A stretch of 24,039 nucleotides of DNA, from positions 1-24,039 of the forward strand of contig DAPQ01000004.1 in NCBI GenBank assembly GCA_002502175.1. The letters are read 5' to 3'. Below the pieces are notes generated by a model that was not told where the DNA came from, searched no databases, and saw nothing but the letters and a program-made list of their open reading frames with translations. The stretch comes from Euryarchaeota archaeon UBA19. GTDB lineage: Archaea > Thermoplasmatota > Poseidoniia > Poseidoniales > Thalassarchaeaceae. Position 1 is the first letter of the stretch; the number at the start of each line of letters is the position of its first letter. Of this stretch, positions 14,787 through 21,157 are shown in pieces. The position numbers were made by a program, and so were the translations under genes.

Positions 14787-15551
14787 ATGTCAAAGGAGGT
14801 TACCTTCAGAGTATTTCGGGGGGTTGGAGATGCCCATGGCGAAGCTCTAGGAAAGATGGTTGACTATACCGTCGAAATGGACGAAGGAATGGTTGTACTA
14901 GACGTCATACACCGGATTCAGGCAGAGCATGCTCCTGACCTATCCTGTAGATGGAACTGCAAAGCTGGTAAGTGCGGATCTTGTAGCGCTGAAGTTAACG
15001 GAATGCCTCGACTGATGTGCATGACACGAATGGAGGACATAATGGAAGAGACTCCTGAAGGAGAACCTGTTACTGTCAAGCCTATGCAAGCTTTCCCAAT
15101 CACAAAAGATCTCGTTACTGATTTGTCTTGGGCATATGAAATGAACAAGAAAATGGTTCCAGTCAATGGACCAGAAGAGCTTGATTGGGAATTCAAACAA
15201 GAAGAAGCAGATCGCATACAGGAATTCAGAGCATGTATAGAGTGTATGCTCTGTGTCAACACTTGTCACGTTCTTCGTGAACATCAAAAGTTTGACGAAT
15301 TTGCGGGGCCTAGATTCTTCGTTAGATTAGCAGGTCTGGAAATGCATCCTTTGGATACTGAAAGCCGCATACCAGAAATCAAGGAAGACTTTGGACTAGG
15401 GTATTGTAATATCACGAGGTGCTGTACTGAGGTATGTCCAGCCGGAATTAACATCACAGATAATGCAATCATTCCTCTGAAAGAGAGGGTAGTTACAGAG
15501 TATTATGACCCATTGGCAATGATTGCTCGAAAGTTGGGATTGAAGACATAA
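14787..15551 (+). CDS. sdhB: Succinate dehydrogenase iron-sulfur subunit
   Basis: The 254-residue protein carries electrons from FAD to quinone through three clusters. The [2Fe-2S] site is C58, C63, C66 and C78 (CKAGKCGSC ... LMC). The ferredoxin-like C-terminal part has C150, C153, C156 and C160 (ACIECMLCVNTC) and C207, C213 and C217 (CNITRCCTEVCPAG), the usual [4Fe-4S] and [3Fe-4S] ligands with an extra C212. The NITRCCTEVCP block is typical of the Sdh1-like type. AGGAGGG at 14771-14777 is nine bases before the ATG at 14787; a GTG at 14781 that overlaps the sdhA TGA is the alternative start. It is the last gene of sdhCAB and is followed by a hairpin terminator. Confidence 0.94.
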   Translation: MSKEVTFRVFRGVGDAHGEALGKMVDYTVEMDEGMVVLDVIHRIQAEHAPDLSCRWNCKAGKCGSCSAEVNGMPRLMCMTRMEDIMEETPEGEPVTVKPMQAFPITKDLVTDLSWAYEMNKKMVPVNGPEELDWEFKQEEADRIQEFRACIECMLCVNTCHVLREHQKFDEFAGPRFFVRLAGLEMHPLDTESRIPEIKEDFGLGYCNITRCCTEVCPAGINITDNAIIPLKERVVTEYYDPLAMIARKLGLKT

Positions 15552-15559
15552 TCGAAATC

Positions 15560-15596
15560 ACCCGTCCGCGCATCCGCTAGGGTGTCACGGACGGGT
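15560..15596 (+). terminator. Hairpin terminator after sdhB
   Basis: ACCCGTCCG (15560-15568) and CGGACGGGT (15588-15596) form a perfect nine-base GC-rich stem with a 19-base loop, 8 bases after the sdhB stop. A short TTT run follows. It lies between the convergent sdhB and MC1 genes and may work in both directions. Archaea do not need such hairpins, so it could instead protect the mRNA 3' end. Confidence 0.55.
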
Positions 15597-15600
15597 TTAC

Positions 15601-15633
15601 GTAAATCAGCGCAGATGACCGTAAGTCAGCGCA
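15601..15633. repeat. Direct repeat with a 20-base period
   Basis: GTAAATCAGCGCA (15601-15613) and GTAAGTCAGCGCA (15621-15633) match at 12 of 13 bases. Their starts are 20 bases apart, close to two helical turns, so a protein binding both copies would sit on one face of DNA. The pair lies between the sdhB terminator hairpin and the MC1 stop codon. Confidence 0.5.
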
Positions 15634-15644
15634 CTCTGAGTTAA

Positions 15645-15905
15645 TCAGAGGTGCTTGATGCCGGTCTTCTTCACGTTGGCCTTCTTGATCTTGTCAGGAA
15701 GCCATGCTGGCCCATTCGCAGGCTTAGGGACCATAGCGGTCGAGCCTGTGAACATGTGCACCTTATTCGTACCGCGCTCGCGCAGCTGAATATCGGTGTG
15801 ACCACGTGTAGCTGCTTTCAGAGCGGCGCCGCGTGGTTGCTTGCTTACAAACACCTGAGCAGTATCCTTTCCGCCTTCCATCAACACGAAGTATTTCTTA
15901 GACAT
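15645..15905 (-). CDS. MC1-family non-histone chromosomal protein
   Basis: The 86-residue basic protein matches archaeal chromosomal protein MC1, which bends and compacts DNA as a monomer. The family blocks are clear: KKYFVLMEGGKDTAQVF, KQPRGAALKAATRG, QLRERGTNKVHMF and NGPAWLPDKIKKANVKK. Length agrees with the roughly 90-residue family norm. The frame is open to a GTG at 15917, but that GTG is inside the GGAGGTGG ribosome site, so the ATG at 15905 is the start. The 130-base gap upstream leaves room for its own promoter, as expected for an abundant protein. MC1 is best known from methanogens and haloarchaea. Confidence 0.93.
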   Translation of the reverse strand: MSKKYFVLMEGGKDTAQVFVSKQPRGAALKAATRGHTDIQLRERGTNKVHMFTGSTAMVPKPANGPAWLPDKIKKANVKKTGIKHL

Positions 15906-16025
15906 TGAATTATCCACCTCCGCAAAGGCGGCGACTCAGGGAGATTATGAAGTTTGAGGCGAATAATCGCATTACTGCGCCGCTGTAGGCACCTTTTGGG
16001 TAAATTCAGGATGCTTTCTTGAGCG

Positions 16026-16031
16026 AAAAAA
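16026..16031 (-). terminator. Oligo-T terminator after the RAM-domain gene
   Basis: On the minus strand a T6 run (GTTATTTTTTCG) starts five bases after the stop codon of the RAM-domain gene. Archaeal RNA polymerase ends transcription at such T-runs, so this would separate that gene from MC1 downstream. Confidence 0.4.
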
Positions 16032-16035
16032 TAAC

Positions 16036-16269
16036 TCACAATTCAGCACAAGCAAGGGTCTTTGTGTTTAGAACACCGTCGATTGAGCGTATGTTTTCCA
16101 CTACCAATCGTGCGATTAAACCCATATTTTCTGCCTCTATTTTGAGGATTAAATCGTGGTCTCCAAACAATAGATTCGCATCAACCACAAAGGGTAATTC
16201 TGAGGCTGCATTGAAAACCTCGTATTCGGCACCTGGTTCGACATTGATTAGTACATACCCGACGGACAT
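16036..16269 (-). CDS. Stand-alone Lrp/AsnC ligand-binding (RAM) domain protein
   Basis: The 77-residue protein is a single RAM domain, the small alpha/beta sandwich that binds amino acids in Lrp/AsnC regulators. The typical strands are VGYVLINVEPG at the start, LLFGDHDLILKIEAEN in the middle and INDGV-like IRSIDGVLNTKTL near the end. There is no helix-turn-helix, so it cannot bind DNA on its own by the usual route. Such stand-alone versions are common in archaea and may pair with full-length Lrp proteins or sense ligands for other partners. No Shine-Dalgarno precedes the ATG. Its start codon is only 9 bases from that of a small plus-strand ORF. Confidence 0.85.
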   Translation of the reverse strand: MSVGYVLINVEPGAEYEVFNAASELPFVVDANLLFGDHDLILKIEAENMGLIARLVVENIRSIDGVLNTKTLACAEL

Positions 16270-16278
16270 TGTGTTTTG

Positions 16279-16416
16279 ATGCAGGGGCTTAGAGGGAATG
16301 AACCCTTTGTTGAGAGGGAAATTAGGGAATTGGCAGACGAAGAGGTGAAAGCGGACGGCCTCATCTCACACTTGTATGGCGGAGACTGTCATTGTCCGAC
16401 AATGCCAATACGGTGA
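16279..16416 (+). CDS. Possible small ORF overlapping the macro-domain gene
   Basis: An ATG at 16279 opens a 45-residue frame, MQGLRGNEPFVEREIRELAD... ending in GGDCHCPTMPIR. It has an acidic amphipathic helix (residues 10-27) and a C-terminal CHC pair. Its end overlaps the start of the macro-domain gene by 41 bases in another frame. It fills what would otherwise be a 106-base leader between the RAM-domain start and the macro ATG. The helix-like composition argues for coding, but an open frame of this size also arises by chance, and no ribosome site is seen. Confidence 0.3.
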   Translation: MQGLRGNEPFVEREIRELADEEVKADGLISHLYGGDCHCPTMPIR

Positions 16417-17017
16417 TGTCCGAGTCCTGTATGGTAACATTCTACGAGTAGAAGGTGACCTTCTAGTTACAACCGCCAATAATCGCCTTGCGGGAAGAGA
16501 AGGTTTGGATGAAAAAATACAGCAAAAGGCTGGACCTGAACTACGAGAATTTTGCCACGGAATCGCAGTGGAAAGACGCAAAGAAAATTTGCAACCATGC
16601 GGAGTTGGAGAAGCGGTAACCACACCTGGATTTAATTTGTCATTTGAGAATATAGTCCATGTTGTTGGACCAGATTGCCGCCGCCCCACTCAAGATAATT
16701 TTAGACGAGATTTGTTGAAGCAGTCTTACGCATCGATGTTTGAGCAGATTGAAAAGGTGAAGAAAAGGAAAACACTAGTTATGCCTCCAATTAGTATGGA
16801 TGTATTCGCATATCCACATCGCGAAGGAGCTAGGATGACTATGGAAATAGTACTAGCATGGATGGATGAAGGGGAAGACCCTGGTGTCGACCAGGTGCTA
16901 ATCGTTACCGATGATAATAACTTCCTCAATAATATGAAAACCGTATATCGAGAATCGGAAGACCGATTTCCAGGCGTTGACCAGACTCGTGCATATAGAA
17001 AAGGAAAATATGCTTGA
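16376..17017 (+). CDS. Macro-domain protein (ADP-ribose-binding fold)
   Basis: The 213-residue protein has a macro domain, which binds ADP-ribose and often removes it or its O-acetyl form. Visible blocks are GNILRVEGDLLVTTANNRLAG (about 20-40, with the conserved Asn pair), the AGPEL helix, CGVGEAVTTPGFNL (75-88), IVHVVGP and PPISMDVFAYP (137-147), which matches the usual PAISTGVYGYP. The glycine-rich loop GGGGV that holds the diphosphate is changed to GREGLD, so hydrolase activity or ligand preference may differ. An extra 60 residues follow the domain core. The ATG at 16376 lacks a ribosome site in range and may be coupled to the small ORF upstream. It is convergent with the RNase H-fold gene, 9 bases apart. 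Confidence 0.85.
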   Translation: MAETVIVRQCQYGDVRVLYGNILRVEGDLLVTTANNRLAGREGLDEKIQQKAGPELREFCHGIAVERRKENLQPCGVGEAVTTPGFNLSFENIVHVVGPDCRRPTQDNFRRDLLKQSYASMFEQIEKVKKRKTLVMPPISMDVFAYPHREGARMTMEIVLAWMDEGEDPGVDQVLIVTDDNNFLNNMKTVYRESEDRFPGVDQTRAYRKGKYA

Positions 17018-17026
17018 TTTTGACCC

Positions 17027-17818
17027 TCAGCGATCGAGAGTCTGTATGTGAAGTTCTACGGCTTCGCTGAGAGTTAGCCTCCCAACAGCAACAGCTCGAG
17101 CAAGTTGCGAGGGAATCGTCAATCTACCTTCAGATATGCTACGACTTCGCCGTTGAATTTCGCGTACTTCTCCCTCTGTTGGGATTACCTGTAGACGTTC
17201 TGTGACTGGAACTCCTTCCTTTGTACAAATTGCACGAGCTGCCGAGACATGGTCGTGACGTGAGCCTATGGAAGTCGAAGTTTCATCAACAAATTGTACT
17301 GAAAGTCCCCTCGCCAAACAAACATTGGCGATTCTGGAAGATATCGTGGGTGAACCATTACCAATTCTAACTACGGATTCAGGTGGCATGAAATCATTCA
17401 GAATAGCAATCACTTGATCGACAGTAGCATCGACTGATTCCATTTGAATAGACCCTGCTGGACGACCATCAGCAATCCAAGAGAGCCCTGGACGTGGGCC
17501 GGGATCGATGCCGAAACATATCCGTTGGACCTTTTCGCCTACTGCAATTCTATTCATGATGGAAGAAATTACTGAATCGATTTCTTCTATTGCACATCCT
17601 ATCCCTCTTGCATCTTTGGTGCCCCCAACTTCGGCATGCGATGCTATCCAGAAATCAACACGATTCGGAACGGGATGTTCAGGGTCGAGTTGCATATGTT
17701 CGATACCAGAATCTCTCAAACGATCTAACAATCTGTAGGCCAAACGGAAATCATCGGTACGGACTGCAACCTCCGGCACGATAAGAGACAATCGCACTCT
17801 GTCTTCAATCGTTGCCAT
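17027..17818 (-). CDS. RNase H-fold protein resembling RuvC/YqgF nucleases
   Basis: The 263-residue protein has the acidic motif series of RuvC/YqgF-type nucleases. D105 lies in the first strand ICFGIDPGPRPGLSW, followed by VVRIGNGSP (149-157), then E179 in VQFVDETSTS, and D189 in HDHVSAARAI, which matches the last acidic helix of that fold. A 100-residue N-terminal region and a C-terminal helical piece (LTIPSQLARAV...) are additional to the core. These residues would bind two metal ions for cutting nucleic acid, perhaps Holliday junctions or RNA processing intermediates. I do not know a named archaeal family for it. It is divergent from the Hjc-like resolvase gene 127 bases away. The fold is likely; the activity is an inference. 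Confidence 0.7.
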   Translation of the reverse strand: MATIEDRVRLSLIVPEVAVRTDDFRLAYRLLDRLRDSGIEHMQLDPEHPVPNRVDFWIASHAEVGGTKDARGIGCAIEEIDSVISSIMNRIAVGEKVQRICFGIDPGPRPGLSWIADGRPAGSIQMESVDATVDQVIAILNDFMPPESVVRIGNGSPTISSRIANVCLARGLSVQFVDETSTSIGSRHDHVSAARAICTKEGVPVTERLQVIPTEGEVREIQRRSRSISEGRLTIPSQLARAVAVGRLTLSEAVELHIQTLDR

Positions 17819-17945
17819 ACATAGGTCACTAATTCTACAATTTTCCTACATTTGGAAAATATTCACCGAATTATCTTGAAAACCTCGAAACGTTACACTC
17901 CGAGGCTGCCTCAAGCGATGTCGTCAAGAACCCTGACAATGCGCT

Positions 17946-18605
17946 ATGCACATGACTGGGGTCTACGAGCGGGAATTACGCTCGGTTCTCGCGGGCGAGA
18001 GAAAGGGTGTAGTCGCGATTACTCGCTCATGTACAGAAGTTGAGCGGGCACGGGCTATGCAGGTCTGTCAAAGACCATTCCTAGTCGTAAGAGCACCTGG
18101 AAGTGGTTCTGAAGGAACTGGAGATATTCTTGCTCTTCGAGGCGATATGTGCATGCCGATTGAGGTGAAATCCTCAAAAACTGACAAAATCTACCTTTCT
18201 GGTCGTACCAAAGACCAGTATGATGCCCTGAAAACAACCGGAGAAAGATGCGGTCTTCTACCGCTGTATGCCTTCCGGCTCAAAGGCGTTAGAGGTGATA
18301 GCTGGAGAGTGATGAAAGTACCAGTAGAAGGGTTAACCGGGAAACTTCGAGTTCTATCGAGGAGCATCCCGAATGTTCCACTTACCAGAAATGGCTCTCC
18401 ATACCTGAATTGGCACGATGGTATGCCATTACACAGGTTTCTAGCATTAATCAGTCGATCAGATGGTGCAAGGGCTATTGAAAAATCGACCAACTTCGGA
18501 GAAATTAGCCGGAGGATACAGGATGCCAGTAGCCTTTCTGAGACCAGTTCTTCAAGTGATTATTCACTCTCTGTGGAATCACCAGAGAGTCTCGATTCAG
18601 CGTAA
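17946..18605 (+). CDS. hjc: Hjc-like archaeal Holliday junction resolvase with an extended C-terminus
   Basis: The N-terminal 130 residues match Hjc, the archaeal enzyme that cuts four-way DNA junctions in recombination and fork repair. The catalytic set is GVYERELR (E8/E10), RAPGSGS (49-55), GDILAL (D60) and IEVKSSK (E73, K75), then YLSGRTKDQYDAL. About 15-20 residues are inserted between the first helix and RAPGSGS. Typical Hjc has 120-140 residues; this one has 219, with an extra conserved-looking stretch (LNWHDGMPLHRFLALIS) and a serine-rich acidic tail. The ATG at 17946 is used, with a second at 17952; no ribosome site is seen. Its 3' end overlaps the convergent coiled-coil gene by 46 bases. 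Confidence 0.88.
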   Translation: MHMTGVYERELRSVLAGERKGVVAITRSCTEVERARAMQVCQRPFLVVRAPGSGSEGTGDILALRGDMCMPIEVKSSKTDKIYLSGRTKDQYDALKTTGERCGLLPLYAFRLKGVRGDSWRVMKVPVEGLTGKLRVLSRSIPNVPLTRNGSPYLNWHDGMPLHRFLALISRSDGARAIEKSTNFGEISRRIQDASSLSETSSSSDYSLSVESPESLDSA

Positions 18606-18772
18606 TCGAGTTGCGCCTTGGCCTGTTCGAGTTCCTGATGGAGTTCATCCAACTTAGCCTGCCTTAGTAATCTAGCAACTGCGGCTGTGTCACGACGTAG
18701 GCTATCTAATTCTCGAGATTGTTTACGTTCGGGAATATCCCCCCGCTCAGCCATGTTCTCCCGAGTAGCCAT
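18560..18772 (-). CDS. Small coiled-coil protein
   Basis: The 70-residue protein is highly charged and almost wholly helical from residue 18 on, with heptad-like leucines (LDSLRRDTAAVARLLRQAKL, then DELHQELEQAKAQLDYAE), so it should form a coiled coil. I do not recognise the family. Two starts are possible: the ATG at 18772, without a ribosome site, or an ATG at 18754 with GGGAG only three bases ahead. Its last 15 codons overlap, antisense, the end of the Hjc-like gene. The amino acid pattern supports a real gene. Confidence 0.6.
   Translation of the reverse strand: MATRENMAERGDIPERKQSRELDSLRRDTAAVARLLRQAKLDELHQELEQAKAQLDYAESRLSGDSTESE
18566..18590. repeat. Hairpin in the overlap of the resolvase and coiled-coil genes
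   Basis: ACTCTCTG (18566-18573) and CAGAGAGT (18583-18590) form a perfect eight-base stem with a nine-base loop. It is inside the stretch coding for the ends of both convergent genes, so it would form in both mRNAs near their 3' ends and may protect or terminate them. Confidence 0.4.
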
Positions 18773-18836
18773 CAGGTCAAGTCAGTTGCGCATTCATTGA
18801 CGAGTATTCAAGTGGGGGCAGCAGAGGCGGATAGTC

Positions 18837-20348
18837 ATGGAAAGAGGGCTGAGCCTGAATCAGATCCTCTTTGTCGGATTGCTGGCTTGGGCTGGAGTTA
18901 GGGGCTGGGCTCCAGTTTGGGCTCTAGTATTGATTGCAGCATGGTACTTTGCTTTGGTCTATTTAGAACAGAATGGAACCTTGGACAAATGGAATGCAAC
19001 TAGAGTTCTTGGAATCATATTGATGCTAAGAACGGGGAAGGGAAAGATTGCCCTTGAACAGTTGGCTAAACCACGTAAATTTTGGAGAGCATATGGAGAA
19101 TTTTCGATTTGGTTGTGCTTCATAGTAATGTTCGGCGTTATCCTCTTGATAATCAGCGCAGCACTGGCAACCGCAGCGGCTCCCGCACAACAAGAGGTAT
19201 TGCCTGCATCAGATCTTCTCCTTATTCCGGGTGTCACTAGTTTTGTTCCATTCTGGTGGCCAATTATTGCTCTGATTTTTGCCTTAGTTATTCACGAATA
19301 TAGTCACGGAATACAGGCTAGGGCACACGGTATGCAAGTTCGATCATTCGGACTTCTTCTAGCTGGTTTGCTTCCCGTTGGGGCATTTGCTGAACCCGAG
19401 TATGAGGAAATGTCCCGTGCACCCAGAAGAGAAAGAATGCGATTATTCGCCGCTGGACCTTCAATCAACCTGATTGCCACATTTATCGTCTTAGTTTTGT
19501 TATCCGCGACAGCGAATGGATTTGTCGCAAAAAATCCAGGAGTTCACGCAACTGGGATTATTGCTGAAACTGGGGCTCAGGATGCTGGGTTAATGGCGTA
19601 CGAAACCATTACTCATATCGATAATAATGTAGTGGCTAATCGCGATGATTTTACTGAGGTAATGAAAGATTATTCATCTGGGCAGGTTGCTAATTTCACT
19701 GTCATATCTTCTCAAGCAAATGATGCAGAAACACGGGTAGTGGAAATCACTTTCACAGATCGTTGGCAGTATCATATGGACCAATGCCAACAAACTACTG
19801 GTTGTGATATGGAAGAAACTAGAGTGTTAATGGAGGCACAAGGAATCGAACAAGGCGACGCCTTTGTTGGAGTTAGTAATCTCCGCTCGAACACAGCAGC
19901 AGTGGATGGTTGGAGCTTCTTAGCAGATGATGATTTGAGCGGGCTTCAGAAAGGATTGATTTTGCTGGTGGCACCGTTGATTATGTTAGGGGTTCCTATT
20001 CAAAATGATGGCCACACAATGCCTCTAGAAGAACGAGCGATGTTGGCTGCCGGAGATGGGATAATTGCCTCAAACATCGGAACTGAAGGTATGTTGGCGG
20101 CTTTCGATTTCCTTTTCTGGCTGGCTTGGATTAACTTCCTTCTTGGATTCGCCAATCTAATCCCAATGATTCCATTCGATGGCGGCCACATATTCAGAGA
20201 CGCCACGCATTCAACTATGCGATTCATTATGCGTGGCGGTGATCCAATCCGTATTGAGAATGCAGCAAACAGGTTGAGTTCTATGAGTAGCCTTCTAGTG
20301 CTATTCATTGTAATTATCCCAATCATTATACCTCGATTGGTAAGTTGA
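18837..20348 (+). CDS. Site-2 protease, M50 family intramembrane metalloprotease
   Basis: The 503-residue membrane protein should cut membrane-bound substrates within the bilayer. The zinc site is HEYSH (H153, E154, H157) inside a helix, and the third ligand is D448 in NLIPMIPFDGGH, both typical of M50/S2P. Three or more helices come before the active site (about 10-42, 90-113, 138-155). A PDZ-like region lies near 235-305 (IIAETGAQDAGLM ... ITHIDNNVV), followed by a roughly 60-residue segment with two cysteines (317, 323) that may form a disulfide. The ATG at 18837 has GAGGCGG at a suitable distance. Substrates could be membrane regulators or signal-peptide remnants. It is convergent with signal peptidase I, the stops 9 bases apart. 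Confidence 0.92.
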   Translation: MERGLSLNQILFVGLLAWAGVRGWAPVWALVLIAAWYFALVYLEQNGTLDKWNATRVLGIILMLRTGKGKIALEQLAKPRKFWRAYGEFSIWLCFIVMFGVILLIISAALATAAAPAQQEVLPASDLLLIPGVTSFVPFWWPIIALIFALVIHEYSHGIQARAHGMQVRSFGLLLAGLLPVGAFAEPEYEEMSRAPRRERMRLFAAGPSINLIATFIVLVLLSATANGFVAKNPGVHATGIIAETGAQDAGLMAYETITHIDNNVVANRDDFTEVMKDYSSGQVANFTVISSQANDAETRVVEITFTDRWQYHMDQCQQTTGCDMEETRVLMEAQGIEQGDAFVGVSNLRSNTAAVDGWSFLADDDLSGLQKGLILLVAPLIMLGVPIQNDGHTMPLEERAMLAAGDGIIASNIGTEGMLAAFDFLFWLAWINFLLGFANLIPMIPFDGGHIFRDATHSTMRFIMRGGDPIRIENAANRLSSMSSLLVLFIVIIPIIIPRLVS

Positions 20349-20357
20349 AAGAATTGG

Positions 20358-21155
20358 CTATTCTTCCTCATCTGATTGAGATTGATTCTTGCTGTTAATT
20401 CGATCTGTAATCATCTCAATGATTACAGGAGTGGCGATTACTATAGCGACCATAATCGCCAGATTGCTCCAAGAATTGGGAGTGACTTGACCATCTGTTC
20501 CACTAGCATAGAGCTTGACAGCACCCACCCAAGGAATTTCCAATGAAGCGACACCAATAATCCACTCATCCTTGATTGCGGTAACCAACTCACCATTTTC
20601 ATCAGTAAGTGATTGCTGATCGTACTGGCAGCCGTTGCTCCATCGATTGTCACCTGTAGTAATGTAGCCCTCATGTTGAGGCACCCAATTACTAACAGTT
20701 AGTTTCGAATTACCATGGTAGCAATCGTAATCCAATTCCACGGTGATTGAATCTGCGGCTACAATATCTGTTCCTGGTACATCCCAACCTCCGTTAGGAT
20801 TCTCTACAGCTTTGAATAAAGCACGATGAATTACAGGAGTATCGCTACCACCATTCTTCCTGAATATGATCACATCGCCGGGCATTCCATGAGTTTCGTA
20901 ACCCTCGTGCTTACCACCAATTTGTGTTGCTTCTGCAAAGGTGATTATTTGGTGGCGGTCAGGAGACATTACTAGGACTAAGTCACCTGGGTCTATCGCT
21001 CCAACAGAACCTTGCTCAGGATCATGCATCATCGAACCAGATTCGACCACGACCATAGGTGGATAAGTGCCGGTTGCAATAGTCATCGAGCCCAATAGAA
21101 GTATGACCAATCCGATTGCAAGACTTGCTTCTCGCTTGAGTACTTGAATATCCAC
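20358..21155 (-). CDS. Signal peptidase I, Sec11-like (S26B)
   Basis: The enzyme removes signal peptides from exported proteins. From the GTG at 21155 it has 265 residues: an N-terminal helix (12-30), catalytic Ser41 in VESGSMMHD, His110 in VIHRALF, which replaces the bacterial lysine, Asp169 in TTGDNRWSN, and a C-terminal helix (about 230-250) with a charged tail. The Ser-His-Asp set marks the archaeal/eukaryotic ER type. The open frame starts at a GTG at 21161, but GGAGG lies seven bases before the GTG at 21155, only 2 bases past the stop of the upstream gene, so I chose the latter. An insert of about 50 residues between His110 and Asp169 includes one cysteine (C145) that may pair with C176. 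Confidence 0.9.
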   Translation of the reverse strand: MDIQVLKREASLAIGLVILLLGSMTIATGTYPPMVVVESGSMMHDPEQGSVGAIDPGDLVLVMSPDRHQIITFAEATQIGGKHEGYETHGMPGDVIIFRKNGGSDTPVIHRALFKAVENPNGGWDVPGTDIVAADSITVELDYDCYHGNSKLTVSNWVPQHEGYITTGDNRWSNGCQYDQQSLTDENGELVTAIKDEWIIGVASLEIPWVGAVKLYASGTDGQVTPNSWSNLAIMVAIVIATPVIIEMITDRINSKNQSQSDEEE

Positions 21156-21157
21156 AA

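Noticed and set aside
14918..15287. Two minus-strand frames of about 115 codons inside sdhB
   Set aside because: They mirror the cysteine-rich sdhB sequence and have no start signals or recognisable domain.
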